In this document: positions 1-5,926 of the stretch, in pieces
Numbering within the stretch: the first letter of the stretch is position 1
Layout: each line of letters begins with the position of its first letter
DNA from: an uncultured Veillonella sp.
Lineage (GTDB): Bacteria; Bacillota; Negativicutes; Veillonellales; Veillonellaceae
Assembly (NCBI RefSeq): GCF_900545205.1
Contig: NZ_UQYC01000092.1
Location: 1 to 5,926, forward strand
Length of the DNA: 5,926 nucleotides
Direction: 5' to 3'
Program-made: the position numbers and the translations under genes
Notes under the pieces: model-generated
The model's input: only the letters and a program-made list of their open reading frames with translations
What the model was told of the DNA's origin: nothing
The model's database searches: none

Positions 1-3000
1 GGACTTGTCCGCTGTAGCTCACTTGACAGCTATTAAAACTCGTGTACCATTCATCAACTTCTTCGACGGTTTCCGTACATCCCATGAAATTCAAAAAATT
101 GAAATCTGGGACTATGAAGATTTGAAACCATTAGTAGACATGGACGCTGTTAAAGCTTTCCGTAAAAATGCTTTGAACCCAGATGCTCCTGTAACTCGTG
201 GTACTGCAGAAAACCCTGACGTTTACTTCCAACATCGCGAAGCATCCAACAAATTCTACTTGAACGTTCCTGACGTTGTAGAACACTACATGAACGAAGT
301 TAACAAATTGGCTGGTACTAACTACCAATTGTTCAACTACCATGGTGCTCCTGATGCAACTGACGTAGTCGTTACTATGGGTTCTTCCGCTCAAGTAGTA
401 CAATCCACTGTTGACTACTTAAATAAATTGGGTCGTAAAGTTGGTTTCATCAACGTTCACTTGTTCCGTCCATTCGCAACAGATCGTTTGTTGAAAGCTC
501 TTCCTCAAACTGTAGAACGCATTGCAGTTCTTGACCGTACTAAAGAACCAGGCGCTTTGGCTGAACCATTGTTCTTGGACGTACAAGCTGCTGTAATCGA
601 TGGTGGCCGTAACGTAAAAGTTATCGCTGGCCGTTATGGTTTGAGCTCCAAAGACGTTATCCCTGCAGACATCGTAGCTGTATTCGATAACTTGGCTGCT
701 GAAAACGGCAAGAAATTCTTCACATTGGGTATCAATGATGATGTTACATTCTTGTCCTTGGATCGTGCTGAAGGCGTAGATATTGAAACTCCTGGTTTGA
801 CTGAATGTAAATTCTGGGGCTTCGGTTCTGACGGTACTGTAGGTGCGAATAAATCTGCTATCAAAATCATCGGTGACCACACTGATATGTATGCTCAAGC
901 ATACTTCGACTACGACTCCAAAAAATCTGGTGGCGTAACAATGTCTCACCTTCGTTTTGGTAAAAACCCAATCAACTTGCCATACTTGGTAACTGAACCT
1001 CAATTCGTAGCATGTCACCGTCAATCTTACGTACATGAATACGACTTGATCCGCGGTATCAAAAAAGGCGGTACATTCTTGTTGAACTGTACTTGGTCTC
1101 CTGAAGAATTGAACGAACATTTACCTGCTAAATTACGTCGTCAAATCGCAGAAAAAGAATTGAACTTCTACATCATCAATGCTGCGAAAATCGCTTCCGA
1201 AATCGGTTTGGGCGGTCGTATCAACATGGTAACTCAAGCTGCATTCTTCAAATTGACTGAAATCATCCCTGTAGATGACGCTGTTAAATACCTTAAAGAA
1301 TCCGTAGTAACTTCTTACGGTAAAAAAGGTCAAAATATCGTTGACATGAACAACGCTGCTATCGATCAAGGTGTTAACGCTTTGGTAAAAGTAGATGTTC
1401 CTGCTGACTGGAAAAACGCTGTTGATGAAGGTGGCCACGCAGTTAAACCTGGTTGCGAATCTTGCCCATCCTTCGTTCAAAACATTGCACAACCAATCAA
1501 TGCACAAGCTGGTTATGATCTTCCTGTATCCACATTCGCTGGTTACGAAGATGGTACATTACCTGCTGGTACTGCTAAATTCGAAAAACGCGGTCCTGCA
1601 TTGTTCGTTCCAAAATGGTTACCTGAAAACTGTATTCAATGTAACCAATGTTCCTTCGTATGTCCACATGCTACAATTCGTCCAATCTTGGCAACTGAAG
1701 CAGAAGTGGCTGCAGCTCCAGAACATTTCGATACAATCCCTGCATTGGGCGCTAAAGACCTTCAATTCCGTATCGCAGTATCCCCATTAGATTGCTTGGG
1801 TTGCGGTAACTGTGTTGATATCTGTCCAGCTCCTAAAGGCAAAGCTATCGTAATGACTTCCATCGATTCCGAAATCGAACAAGCTGAAGCATGGAACTAC
1901 GGTGTTAACCTTCCTGTAAAAGAAAACCCTATGAAGAAGGACACTGTTAAAGGTTCCCAATTCGAACAACCATTGTTCGAGTTCTCCGGTGCTTGCGCAG
2001 GTTGTGGTGAAACTCCTTACGCTAAATTGTTAACTCAATTGTTCGGCGACCGCATGATGATTGCCAATGCAACTGGTTGTTCCTCCATCTGGGGTGCTTC
2101 CATGCCTGCATCTCCATACACAACTAACCAACAAGGTCAAGGTCCTTCTTGGGCAAACTCCTTGTTCGAAGATAATGCTGAGTATGGTTATGGTATGTAC
2201 ATCGGCGTTAAGAAAATTCGTCAACAATTAGTAGAATTAGCTTCTAAAGCTGTAGAAACTGCTACAGGCGAATTGAAAGAAGCTTTGGAACAATGGATTG
2301 AATTTGCTAACCTTGGTGCAGCAACTCGTCAACGTTCCGAACGTTTAGTAGCAGCTATCGAAGCTGAAGGTGCTACAACTCCAGAATTGAAAGAAATTCT
2401 TGAGAAAAAACAATTCTTGATCAAACGTTCCCACTGGATCTTCGGTGGTGACGGTTGGGCATACGATATCGGCTTCGGCGGTGTTGACCATGTATTAGCT
2501 TCTGGCGAAGACATCAACATCTTCGTATTCGATACTGAAGTATACTCCAATACTGGTGGTCAAGCTTCCAAATCCACTAATATCGCAGCAGTTGCTCAAT
2601 TCGCAGCTTCTGGTAAACGTACTAAGAAAAAAGACCTTGGCATGATGGCTATGTCTTATGGTTATGTATACGTAGCACAAGTCGCTATGGGTGCAGATAA
2701 AAACCAATTGATGAAAGCTGTTACAGAAGCTGAAGCATATCCAGGTCCTTCCTTGATCATCGCTTACAGCCCATGTATCAACCATGGTATCAAAGCTGGT
2801 ATGGGTAAAGCTCAAGAAGAACAACGTAAAGCAGTTGCAGCTGGTTACTGGGATCTTTACAGATACAACCCTCAACTTAAAGAAGAAGGTAAAAATCCAT
2901 TCTCCTTGGATTCCAAAGAACCAACTGAAAGCTTCCAAGACTTCCTTAAAGGTGAAGTTCGTTACGCATCCTTGGCTAAAGCAGCTCCAGATGTTGCAGA

Positions 3001-3088
3001 AGAATTGTTCGCTAAAACTGAACAAGACGCTAAAGATCGTCGCTTAAGCTACGTTCGCTTACAAAAAGGTTTCGAAGACGTAAAATAA
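1..3088 (+). CDS. nifJ: Pyruvate:ferredoxin (flavodoxin) oxidoreductase, 5'-truncated by window edge
   Basis: Oxidises pyruvate with CoA to acetyl-CoA and CO2, passing electrons to ferredoxin or flavodoxin; a cytoplasmic, oxygen-sensitive key enzyme of anaerobic catabolism. The frame is open from base 2 to TAA 3086-3088; TTG at 5 is an internal Leu, not a start. Residues below count from that TTG. In order: end of domain I (FFDGFRTSHEIQKIE), transketolase-C-like domain II (about 110-260), gamma/CoA domain (GFGSDGTVGANK, 272-283), a 2[4Fe-4S] ferredoxin domain (Cys543/546/549/553 and 597/600/603/607), and the TPP domain with GDGWAYDIG (from 815) and EVYSNTGGQ (845-853). Cys664, 667, 692 and 924 match in spacing the proximal-cluster cysteines of the Desulfovibrio africanus enzyme, so roughly 148 N-terminal residues, including the pyruvate-site residues, lie outside the window. 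Inferred full length is about 1175, so the C-terminal extension of the D. africanus enzyme seems absent. An intrinsic terminator follows. Confidence 0.97.
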   Translation, partial: DLSAVAHLTAIKTRVPFINFFDGFRTSHEIQKIEIWDYEDLKPLVDMDAVKAFRKNALNPDAPVTRGTAENPDVYFQHREASNKFYLNVPDVVEHYMNEVNKLAGTNYQLFNYHGAPDATDVVVTMGSSAQVVQSTVDYLNKLGRKVGFINVHLFRPFATDRLLKALPQTVERIAVLDRTKEPGALAEPLFLDVQAAVIDGGRNVKVIAGRYGLSSKDVIPADIVAVFDNLAAENGKKFFTLGINDDVTFLSLDRAEGVDIETPGLTECKFWGFGSDGTVGANKSAIKIIGDHTDMYAQAYFDYDSKKSGGVTMSHLRFGKNPINLPYLVTEPQFVACHRQSYVHEYDLIRGIKKGGTFLLNCTWSPEELNEHLPAKLRRQIAEKELNFYIINAAKIASEIGLGGRINMVTQAAFFKLTEIIPVDDAVKYLKESVVTSYGKKGQNIVDMNNAAIDQGVNALVKVDVPADWKNAVDEGGHAVKPGCESCPSFVQNIAQPINAQAGYDLPVSTFAGYEDGTLPAGTAKFEKRGPALFVPKWLPENCIQCNQCSFVCPHATIRPILATEAEVAAAPEHFDTIPALGAKDLQFRIAVSPLDCLGCGNCVDICPAPKGKAIVMTSIDSEIEQAEAWNYGVNLPVKENPMKKDTVKGSQFEQPLFEFSGACAGCGETPYAKLLTQLFGDRMMIANATGCSSIWGASMPASPYTTNQQGQGPSWANSLFEDNAEYGYGMYIGVKKIRQQLVELASKAVETATGELKEALEQWIEFANLGAATRQRSERLVAAIEAEGATTPELKEILEKKQFLIKRSHWIFGGDGWAYDIGFGGVDHVLASGEDINIFVFDTEVYSNTGGQASKSTNIAAVAQFAASGKRTKKKDLGMMAMSYGYVYVAQVAMGADKNQLMKAVTEAEAYPGPSLIIAYSPCINHGIKAGMGKAQEEQRKAVAAGYWDLYRYNPQLKEEGKNPFSLDSKEPTESFQDFLKGEVRYASLAKAAPDVAEELFAKTEQDAKDRRLSYVRLQKGFEDVK

Positions 3089-3115
3089 TTCGTTATTTAA
3101 CGACTAAGATCTAAT

Positions 3116-3145
3116 AAGAGGCACCCTTTCGAGGGTGCCTCTTTT
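3116..3145 (+). terminator. Intrinsic terminator of nifJ
   Basis: A 12-bp perfect stem pairs 3116-3127 with 3132-3143. Its core is GAGGCACCCT / AGGGTGCCTC around a TTCG tetraloop, and the T-run is TTTT at 3142-3145. It starts 27 bases after the nifJ stop, so nifJ ends its transcript here. On the opposite strand the T-tract is poor, so it looks unidirectional. Confidence 0.95.
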
Positions 3146-3152
3146 GTATATA

Positions 3153-3168
3153 ATATAGTTAACTATAT
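3153..3168. repeat. 16-bp perfect palindrome (candidate operator)
   Basis: ATATAGTTAACTATAT is a perfect dyad with no spacer, centred on the GTTAAC core. With no loop it is a poor RNA hairpin but a plausible binding site for a dimeric protein. It lies just after the nifJ terminator and about 100 bases upstream of the predicted promoter of the next gene. Function is inferred from symmetry only; in AT-rich DNA chance is possible. Confidence 0.45.
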
Positions 3169-3249
3169 GTGGAATTTATTTTATTGTACCTTAAATTAAT
3201 GCGGTCATTTCTTGAATAGCTAGTTCCTGAATTACTAATGCTTTCACAA

Positions 3250-3278
3250 TAGGTAATATACTAGGAATTTGGTATAAT
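3250..3278 (+). promoter_or_regulatory. Predicted extended -10 promoter of the methyltransferase gene
   Basis: TGGTATAAT at 3270-3278 is a consensus TATAAT box with the extended TGn motif. The hexamer at the 17-base position is a weak -35, TAGGTA (3250-3255). The expected transcript start is near 3285, giving a leader of about 75 bases. The good extended -10 would compensate for the poor -35. Confidence 0.65.
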
Positions 3279-3311
3279 ATTAAATAGTTGTGCATATACT
3301 ACTAGGTATAT
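3257..3311. repeat. Paired TATAC/GTATA inverted half-sites around the promoter
   Basis: TATAC (3257-3261) and GTATA (3272-3276) form one inverted pair that overlaps the -10 box. ATATAC (3294-3299) and GTATAT (3306-3311) form a second pair just after the expected transcript start. TACTAGG also occurs directly repeated at 3259-3265 and 3300-3306. The placement would suit a repressor site, but the elements are short and AT-rich. Confidence 0.3.
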
Positions 3312-3351
3312 TGTACAGATATATGATTTGATAACTTTAATAGTAAACATA

Positions 3352-3357
3352 GAGGTG
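3352..3357 (+). promoter_or_regulatory. Ribosome binding site that decides the methyltransferase start
   Basis: GAGGTG matches the AGGAGGTG anti-Shine-Dalgarno complement and sits correctly spaced before ATG 3361. The in-frame TTG at 3328 has no such site, and the codons between it and ATG encode a hydrophobic stretch unlike the family N terminus. ATG 3361 is therefore chosen. Confidence 0.85.
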
Positions 3358-3360
3358 CTT

Positions 3361-4977
3361 ATGGCTAAGGATAATCAACAGATCGCAACAGACGATATGC
3401 AACAAACAATATATAAAGAGTTAGGCTATAAATCCTATCCATTTCCTTTTACTACACCTGCCTATTTGGAAGCGTATGGTACACTTGTAGGTCTTAAGCC
3501 ACCAACGGCTAAAACAGCACGTGTACTTGAATTAGGTGCTACGTATGGGGGAAATATTATTTCTCAAGCTGTGCATAATCCAGAAGCAACATTTGTAGGT
3601 ATTGAGCTTTCCCAAGATCAAGTAGAGAAGGGTAACAAAATTATTAGTGATGCCAAGTTAGAAAATGTATCTCTATTACAAGGGGATATTTTGAACTTTG
3701 ATGAATCCTTAGGAAACTTTGATTACATTATTGCCCATGGTTTTTACTCTTGGATTAGCGATGAAATGAAGGATAAGTTGCTTGATATTATATCCCATCA
3801 TTTGGCTGATAATGGCATTGCATATGTATCCTATAATACATACCCAGGTTGGCATACGATGGAAGAGGTTCGTCAACTTATGCTATTTGCTAATCGTGGA
3901 CATGATGAGTTGACTCATAAGGAAAAGGTATTACGTGGTAAAACTGTAGGTAGCCTAGTAGGTGCTCAAATTCTTAATTACGATAACCTTAAAGAGCGTA
4001 ATAGTAAATTCTTAGGTGCCTTGCGTTCCGTTATGCAAAAGGATGATTATTATGTAGGTCATGACCATTTAGAACCTCATAATGATCCATGTTACTTCTA
4101 TCAATTCAATGATCATTTGAAAGCTCACAATCTTACATATGTATGTGATGCAGATTTAACATTATCTATGGTTCGTACCTATGATGAAAGCATCGCCGAT
4201 AAACTTGAAAAATTGGCTCCTAATAGCCAAGCAGATCAAGAACAATATTTAGACTTTATGCTTGATACAACATTCCGCAAGTCTATTATTTGCAAAGAAA
4301 GTGCTGCAAAGGATATTAGCTATGATGTAGCTAATCCTGATAAGGTGAATACAGTACCTGTACGGTCTATCGTAAATAGTTTTGTATTCCAAATCCTCTT
4401 TGATGAAGAAGCATTAGAAATGTTTGAAAATGAGCTTGTGCGAGATACATTCCAAGCGCTCATTAAAGATGGTGGCACTTTCAATATGATCGAAGCCCTT
4501 GCCATTTTAAAAGCTGCTCATGATACTGCTAATGCATCTGAAGATGACTTAGAACCAGCTGTATGTAGTTTATATAAAGCTATCGTTGAACATATGGTAC
4601 GCGGTGGTATTCGATTCTATAAAACATTCCCTGATAAACAGGAATATATGGAGGGCTCATCCTATGTACCAGCTCGTTTTACAAACTTTGTAAAAGCTAT
4701 TGCTGATGGTGGTAGTGAATATATTTATGGTGCAAATATGTTCAATGACGCTATTGGTGATATTTCTGAAGAAGATTTATTGTTCATGGAATTGTTGAAT
4801 AAGCCTAAAGCCAAGTCTACGATGATTAAGAAGATTAAAGATTCTCTCTTTAGCGCTGATAAGGCCCAAACTGGTAAACACCAAAATGCCATGGCGGAAG
4901 CATTCTATAATGAATTGACGAAGCGTATGGAACAATTAGGCTTTATTAGAAGTAAGAAAAACAATGGTCTTTCGTAA
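3361..4977 (+). CDS. Class I SAM-dependent methyltransferase with methyltransferase regulatory domain (PKMT-like)
   Basis: A 538-residue soluble protein with no signal peptide or membrane segment. The N-terminal YKSYPFPFTTP (23-33) is the family's entry motif. The Rossmann methyltransferase core follows: SAM-binding motif I VLELGATYGGN (55-65), acidic loop FVGIELS (78-84), FDYIIAHGFYSW (120-131) and GIAYVSYNTYPGW (152-164). QYLDFMLDTTFRKSIIC (295-311) is the signature of the predicted methyltransferase regulatory domain. Residues from about 400 to the end fit the C-terminal, probably winged-helix part. This architecture and length match the rickettsial protein-lysine methyltransferases PKMT1/PKMT2, which methylate outer-membrane protein OmpB; that is family knowledge. 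The substrate here is unknown, and a small-molecule substrate is possible. It stands alone between its own promoter and terminator. Codon use (AAT, TTT, TAT, ATT) is less biased than in nifJ, suggesting modest expression. Confidence 0.92.
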   Translation: MAKDNQQIATDDMQQTIYKELGYKSYPFPFTTPAYLEAYGTLVGLKPPTAKTARVLELGATYGGNIISQAVHNPEATFVGIELSQDQVEKGNKIISDAKLENVSLLQGDILNFDESLGNFDYIIAHGFYSWISDEMKDKLLDIISHHLADNGIAYVSYNTYPGWHTMEEVRQLMLFANRGHDELTHKEKVLRGKTVGSLVGAQILNYDNLKERNSKFLGALRSVMQKDDYYVGHDHLEPHNDPCYFYQFNDHLKAHNLTYVCDADLTLSMVRTYDESIADKLEKLAPNSQADQEQYLDFMLDTTFRKSIICKESAAKDISYDVANPDKVNTVPVRSIVNSFVFQILFDEEALEMFENELVRDTFQALIKDGGTFNMIEALAILKAAHDTANASEDDLEPAVCSLYKAIVEHMVRGGIRFYKTFPDKQEYMEGSSYVPARFTNFVKAIADGGSEYIYGANMFNDAIGDISEEDLLFMELLNKPKAKSTMIKKIKDSLFSADKAQTGKHQNAMAEAFYNELTKRMEQLGFIRSKKNNGLS

Positions 4978-5036
4978 TTCTTTTAAAATTTCTAAGATAA
5001 TATTTTAGTGATTCATATAATCTTCAGAATGAATGT

Positions 5037-5088
5037 AAAACCCATTACACTTATAACATTTATGTGTATTAAGTAGTAATGGGTTTTT
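5037..5088 (+). terminator. Long-loop intrinsic terminator of the methyltransferase gene
   Basis: AAAACCCATTAC (5037-5048) pairs with GTAATGGGTTTT (5076-5087), 12 bp, and runs into TTTTT (5084-5088). The 27-base loop is unusually large. An inner alternative pairs ACAC (5047-5050) with GTGT (5064-5067) and would compete with the last two pairs of the main stem. It lies about 60 bases after the stop codon. Confidence 0.82.
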
Positions 5089-5190
5089 ATTTTATATAAT
5101 TTAATTTAATCTTTTTTAATAATTATTACATTTAGTTATTTAATATTGCCAAAAAAGTATAGTAAATCGATAAAATTAATGAGAAATAAA

Positions 5191-5219
5191 TGAACCATAT
5201 ATGAAAAGTGTGGTATACT
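5191..5219 (+). promoter_or_regulatory. Predicted extended -10 promoter of the WYL regulator gene
   Basis: TGGTATACT at 5211-5219 gives a TATACT box with an extended TGn motif. The 17-base spacing points to a weak -35, TGAACC (5191-5196). The expected start is near 5226, leaving a leader of about 100 bases. The same weak -35 plus TGG-extended -10 design appears before the methyltransferase gene. Confidence 0.6.
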
Positions 5220-5239
5220 ATGTATGGGTATTTTTGTGA

Positions 5240-5265
5240 ACATCATCCGATGTGTTGTGGATGAT
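5240..5265 (+). repeat. Two mutually exclusive hairpins in the WYL gene leader
   Basis: ATCATCC (5242-5248) can pair with GGATGAT (5259-5265) around a 10-base loop. Alternatively ACATC (5240-5244) can pair with GATGT (5249-5253) around ATCC. The two share 5242-5244, and the second uses the first one's loop, so they cannot form together. No T-run follows, so this is not a terminator. It could be an operator or leader structure. Confidence 0.4.
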
Positions 5266-5272
5266 ATTATAA

Positions 5273-5289
5273 ATTGTATTAGTTACAAT
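5273..5289. repeat. ATTGTA-N5-TACAAT dyad upstream of the WYL gene
   Basis: Perfect 6-bp inverted arms separated by TTAGT, downstream of the promoter and 37 bases before the start codon. The size and symmetry suit a dimeric HTH protein, so autoregulation by the encoded regulator is a reasonable guess, but nothing here proves it. It could also form a small leader hairpin. Confidence 0.4.
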
Positions 5290-5314
5290 GTTGTTTTTAT
5301 TGTATTATTTGTAA

Positions 5315-5320
5315 AAGGAG
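5315..5320 (+). promoter_or_regulatory. Ribosome binding site of the WYL gene
   Basis: AAGGAG lies 6 bases before ATG 5327, a near-ideal Shine-Dalgarno placement that fixes the start of the following open frame. Confidence 0.85.
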
Positions 5321-5326
5321 TCTTTT

Positions 5327-5926
5327 ATGGCATCTAAGAAGGCCGTTCTAGTATATATACTAGAAATCCTGAAAAGTGAAACGGATGCTAATCATACTTT
5401 ATCTCAAGAGGAGATTCGCAGTATATTAGCCGAGCGGTACGAGGTATCCGTCGATCGGAAGACCTTAGGCCGTCATTTAAATGATTTATATGAATCTGGT
5501 GATTTTGGTATTCAATGTGAAGAGTCTGCCGTAGGAGCAGATGGTACTATTCGCCGTACTGATTTCTATATGATTCATACCTTTGAAGATTCAGAATTGA
5601 GATTATTAATTGACGGTATTTTGGCGTCTCGTCATATCACCGCATCTCAACGTAAGGATTTAATTAGTCGTGTTGCTAAATTGGGTAGCTCTCATTTCAA
5701 GCCCCATGGTATTGATATTGAAAGTGCTACGGGTTACCTTCATAGAAGTCAGGACTTATTCCTTAACATTGATCTCATAGAGGAAGCAATACAAAAGGGG
5801 AGAAAAATTTCCTTGGCTTATTGCCAACCTGACGTGGATAAACGATTACATATTAATCTCGGTCCAGATAATAAGGAGCGAATTGAAAGACTGTATGGCA
5901 AAGACAGTGAAGCTTATAGCGCACTG
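5327..5926 (+). CDS. HTH-WYL domain transcriptional regulator, 3'-truncated by window edge
   Basis: From ATG 5327 the frame stays open for exactly 200 codons to the window end, with no stop. Residues 1-60 form a winged helix-turn-helix: TLSQEEIRSILAERYEVSVD and then RKTLGRHLNDLYESG (44-58), the DNA-recognition pattern usual in Firmicutes WYL regulators. A linker region follows (about 80-145), including a helical FEDSELRLLIDGILASRH stretch. From about 148, IDLIEEAIQKGRKISLAY is the typical opening of a WYL domain. The WYL triplet itself would be downstream of the window. WYL proteins commonly sense nucleic acids or other ligands and act as repressors or activators, including in DNA-damage and phage-defence loci. 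Usual length is 300-340 residues, so roughly one third is missing. The target genes cannot be seen. The gene has its own predicted promoter and dyads upstream, which suggests independent and possibly autogenous control. Confidence 0.87.
   Translation, partial: MASKKAVLVYILEILKSETDANHTLSQEEIRSILAERYEVSVDRKTLGRHLNDLYESGDFGIQCEESAVGADGTIRRTDFYMIHTFEDSELRLLIDGILASRHITASQRKDLISRVAKLGSSHFKPHGIDIESATGYLHRSQDLFLNIDLIEEAIQKGRKISLAYCQPDVDKRLHINLGPDNKERIERLYGKDSEAYSAL

Larger units (their letters stand above)
4978..5326 (+). other. Intergenic region, 349 bases, regulatory signals only
   Basis: Strongly AT-rich, with no convincing coding frame on either strand. It holds the methyltransferase terminator (5037-5088), a quiet AT-rich stretch (5089-5190), the predicted promoter of the WYL gene (5191-5219), a leader of about 100 bases with two dyads, and a ribosome binding site at 5315-5320. 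No tRNA-like or recognised riboswitch fold was seen by eye. Confidence 0.7.

Noticed and set aside
419..1120. 233-codon open frame on the minus strand inside nifJ
   Set aside because: It is in codon register with nifJ, has no ribosome binding site I can see, and has a Phe/Cys/Val-rich composition typical of a complement of biased coding DNA. It is explained by avoidance of TTA, CTA and TCA in nifJ.
1395..1790. 131-codon + strand frame overlapping the nifJ ferredoxin domain
   Set aside because: It is out of frame with intact nifJ, whose cluster cysteines are all present, so it is not a frameshifted fragment. The sequence is a low-complexity shadow.
2495..3025. 176-codon open frame on the minus strand inside nifJ
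   Set aside because: Same register effect. The nifJ frame here encodes conserved TPP-domain residues, and the antisense product resembles no family I know.
3146..3327. Possible small gene or RNA between nifJ and the methyltransferase
   Set aside because: ATGs here are followed by stops within a few codons, and no second terminator or convincing RNA fold is present.
3328..3360. Upstream TTG start that would add 11 residues to the methyltransferase
   Set aside because: No ribosome binding site precedes it, and the GAGGTG at 3352-3357 clearly serves ATG 3361. The added residues do not fit the family N terminus.
5220..5264. 14-codon Cys/His-containing frame in the same leader
   Set aside because: Its ATG overlaps the promoter region upstream of the expected transcript start, has no ribosome binding site, and is too short to support.
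5224..5337. 37-codon hydrophobic open frame in the WYL leader that overlaps the WYL start codon in another frame
   Set aside because: Its ATG lies at or just before the predicted transcript start and has no ribosome binding site. T-rich DNA gives hydrophobic codons by chance. It would be worth reviving only if conserved in relatives.
1..5926. CRISPR array, insertion sequence, tRNA or attachment site
   Set aside because: No regularly spaced repeats, transposase coding sequence, terminal inverted repeats or cloverleaf-like segments were found on reading both strands.

Overview
The window carries three genes, all on the + strand, each with its own control signals. The flanking genes run off the ends of the window. 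Low GC, AT-rich intergenic spaces, strong AGGAG-type ribosome binding sites, a large pyruvate:ferredoxin oxidoreductase and the protein sequences suggest an obligately anaerobic member of the Firmicutes. A Negativicutes genus such as Veillonella is my best guess. That is recognition-based inference, because no rRNA or other phylogenetic marker is present.

Region 1 (1-3145): the 3' six-sevenths of nifJ, the single-chain pyruvate:ferredoxin/flavodoxin oxidoreductase. It ends in a near-perfect GC-rich intrinsic terminator. Its codon choice is strongly biased in the way expected of a very highly expressed gene. Region 2 (3146-5088): a 215-base spacer with a 16-bp perfect palindrome, an extended -10 promoter and TATAC/GTATA half-sites. 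It is followed by a monocistronic gene for a class I SAM methyltransferase with the methyltransferase regulatory domain, of the type of the rickettsial protein-lysine methyltransferases, and then a long-loop terminator. Region 3 (5089-5926): an AT-rich leader with an extended -10 promoter and several dyads, then the first 200 codons of an HTH-WYL transcriptional regulator cut by the window end.

The three genes appear to be independent transcription units, not one operon. NifJ provides central catabolism (pyruvate to acetyl-CoA, CO2 and reduced ferredoxin). The methyltransferase probably modifies an unidentified protein or small molecule. The WYL protein probably senses a ligand or nucleic acid and regulates genes not visible here. 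I see no mobile element, CRISPR array, tRNA, rRNA or recognised defence cassette. The least described element is the stand-alone PKMT-like methyltransferase.
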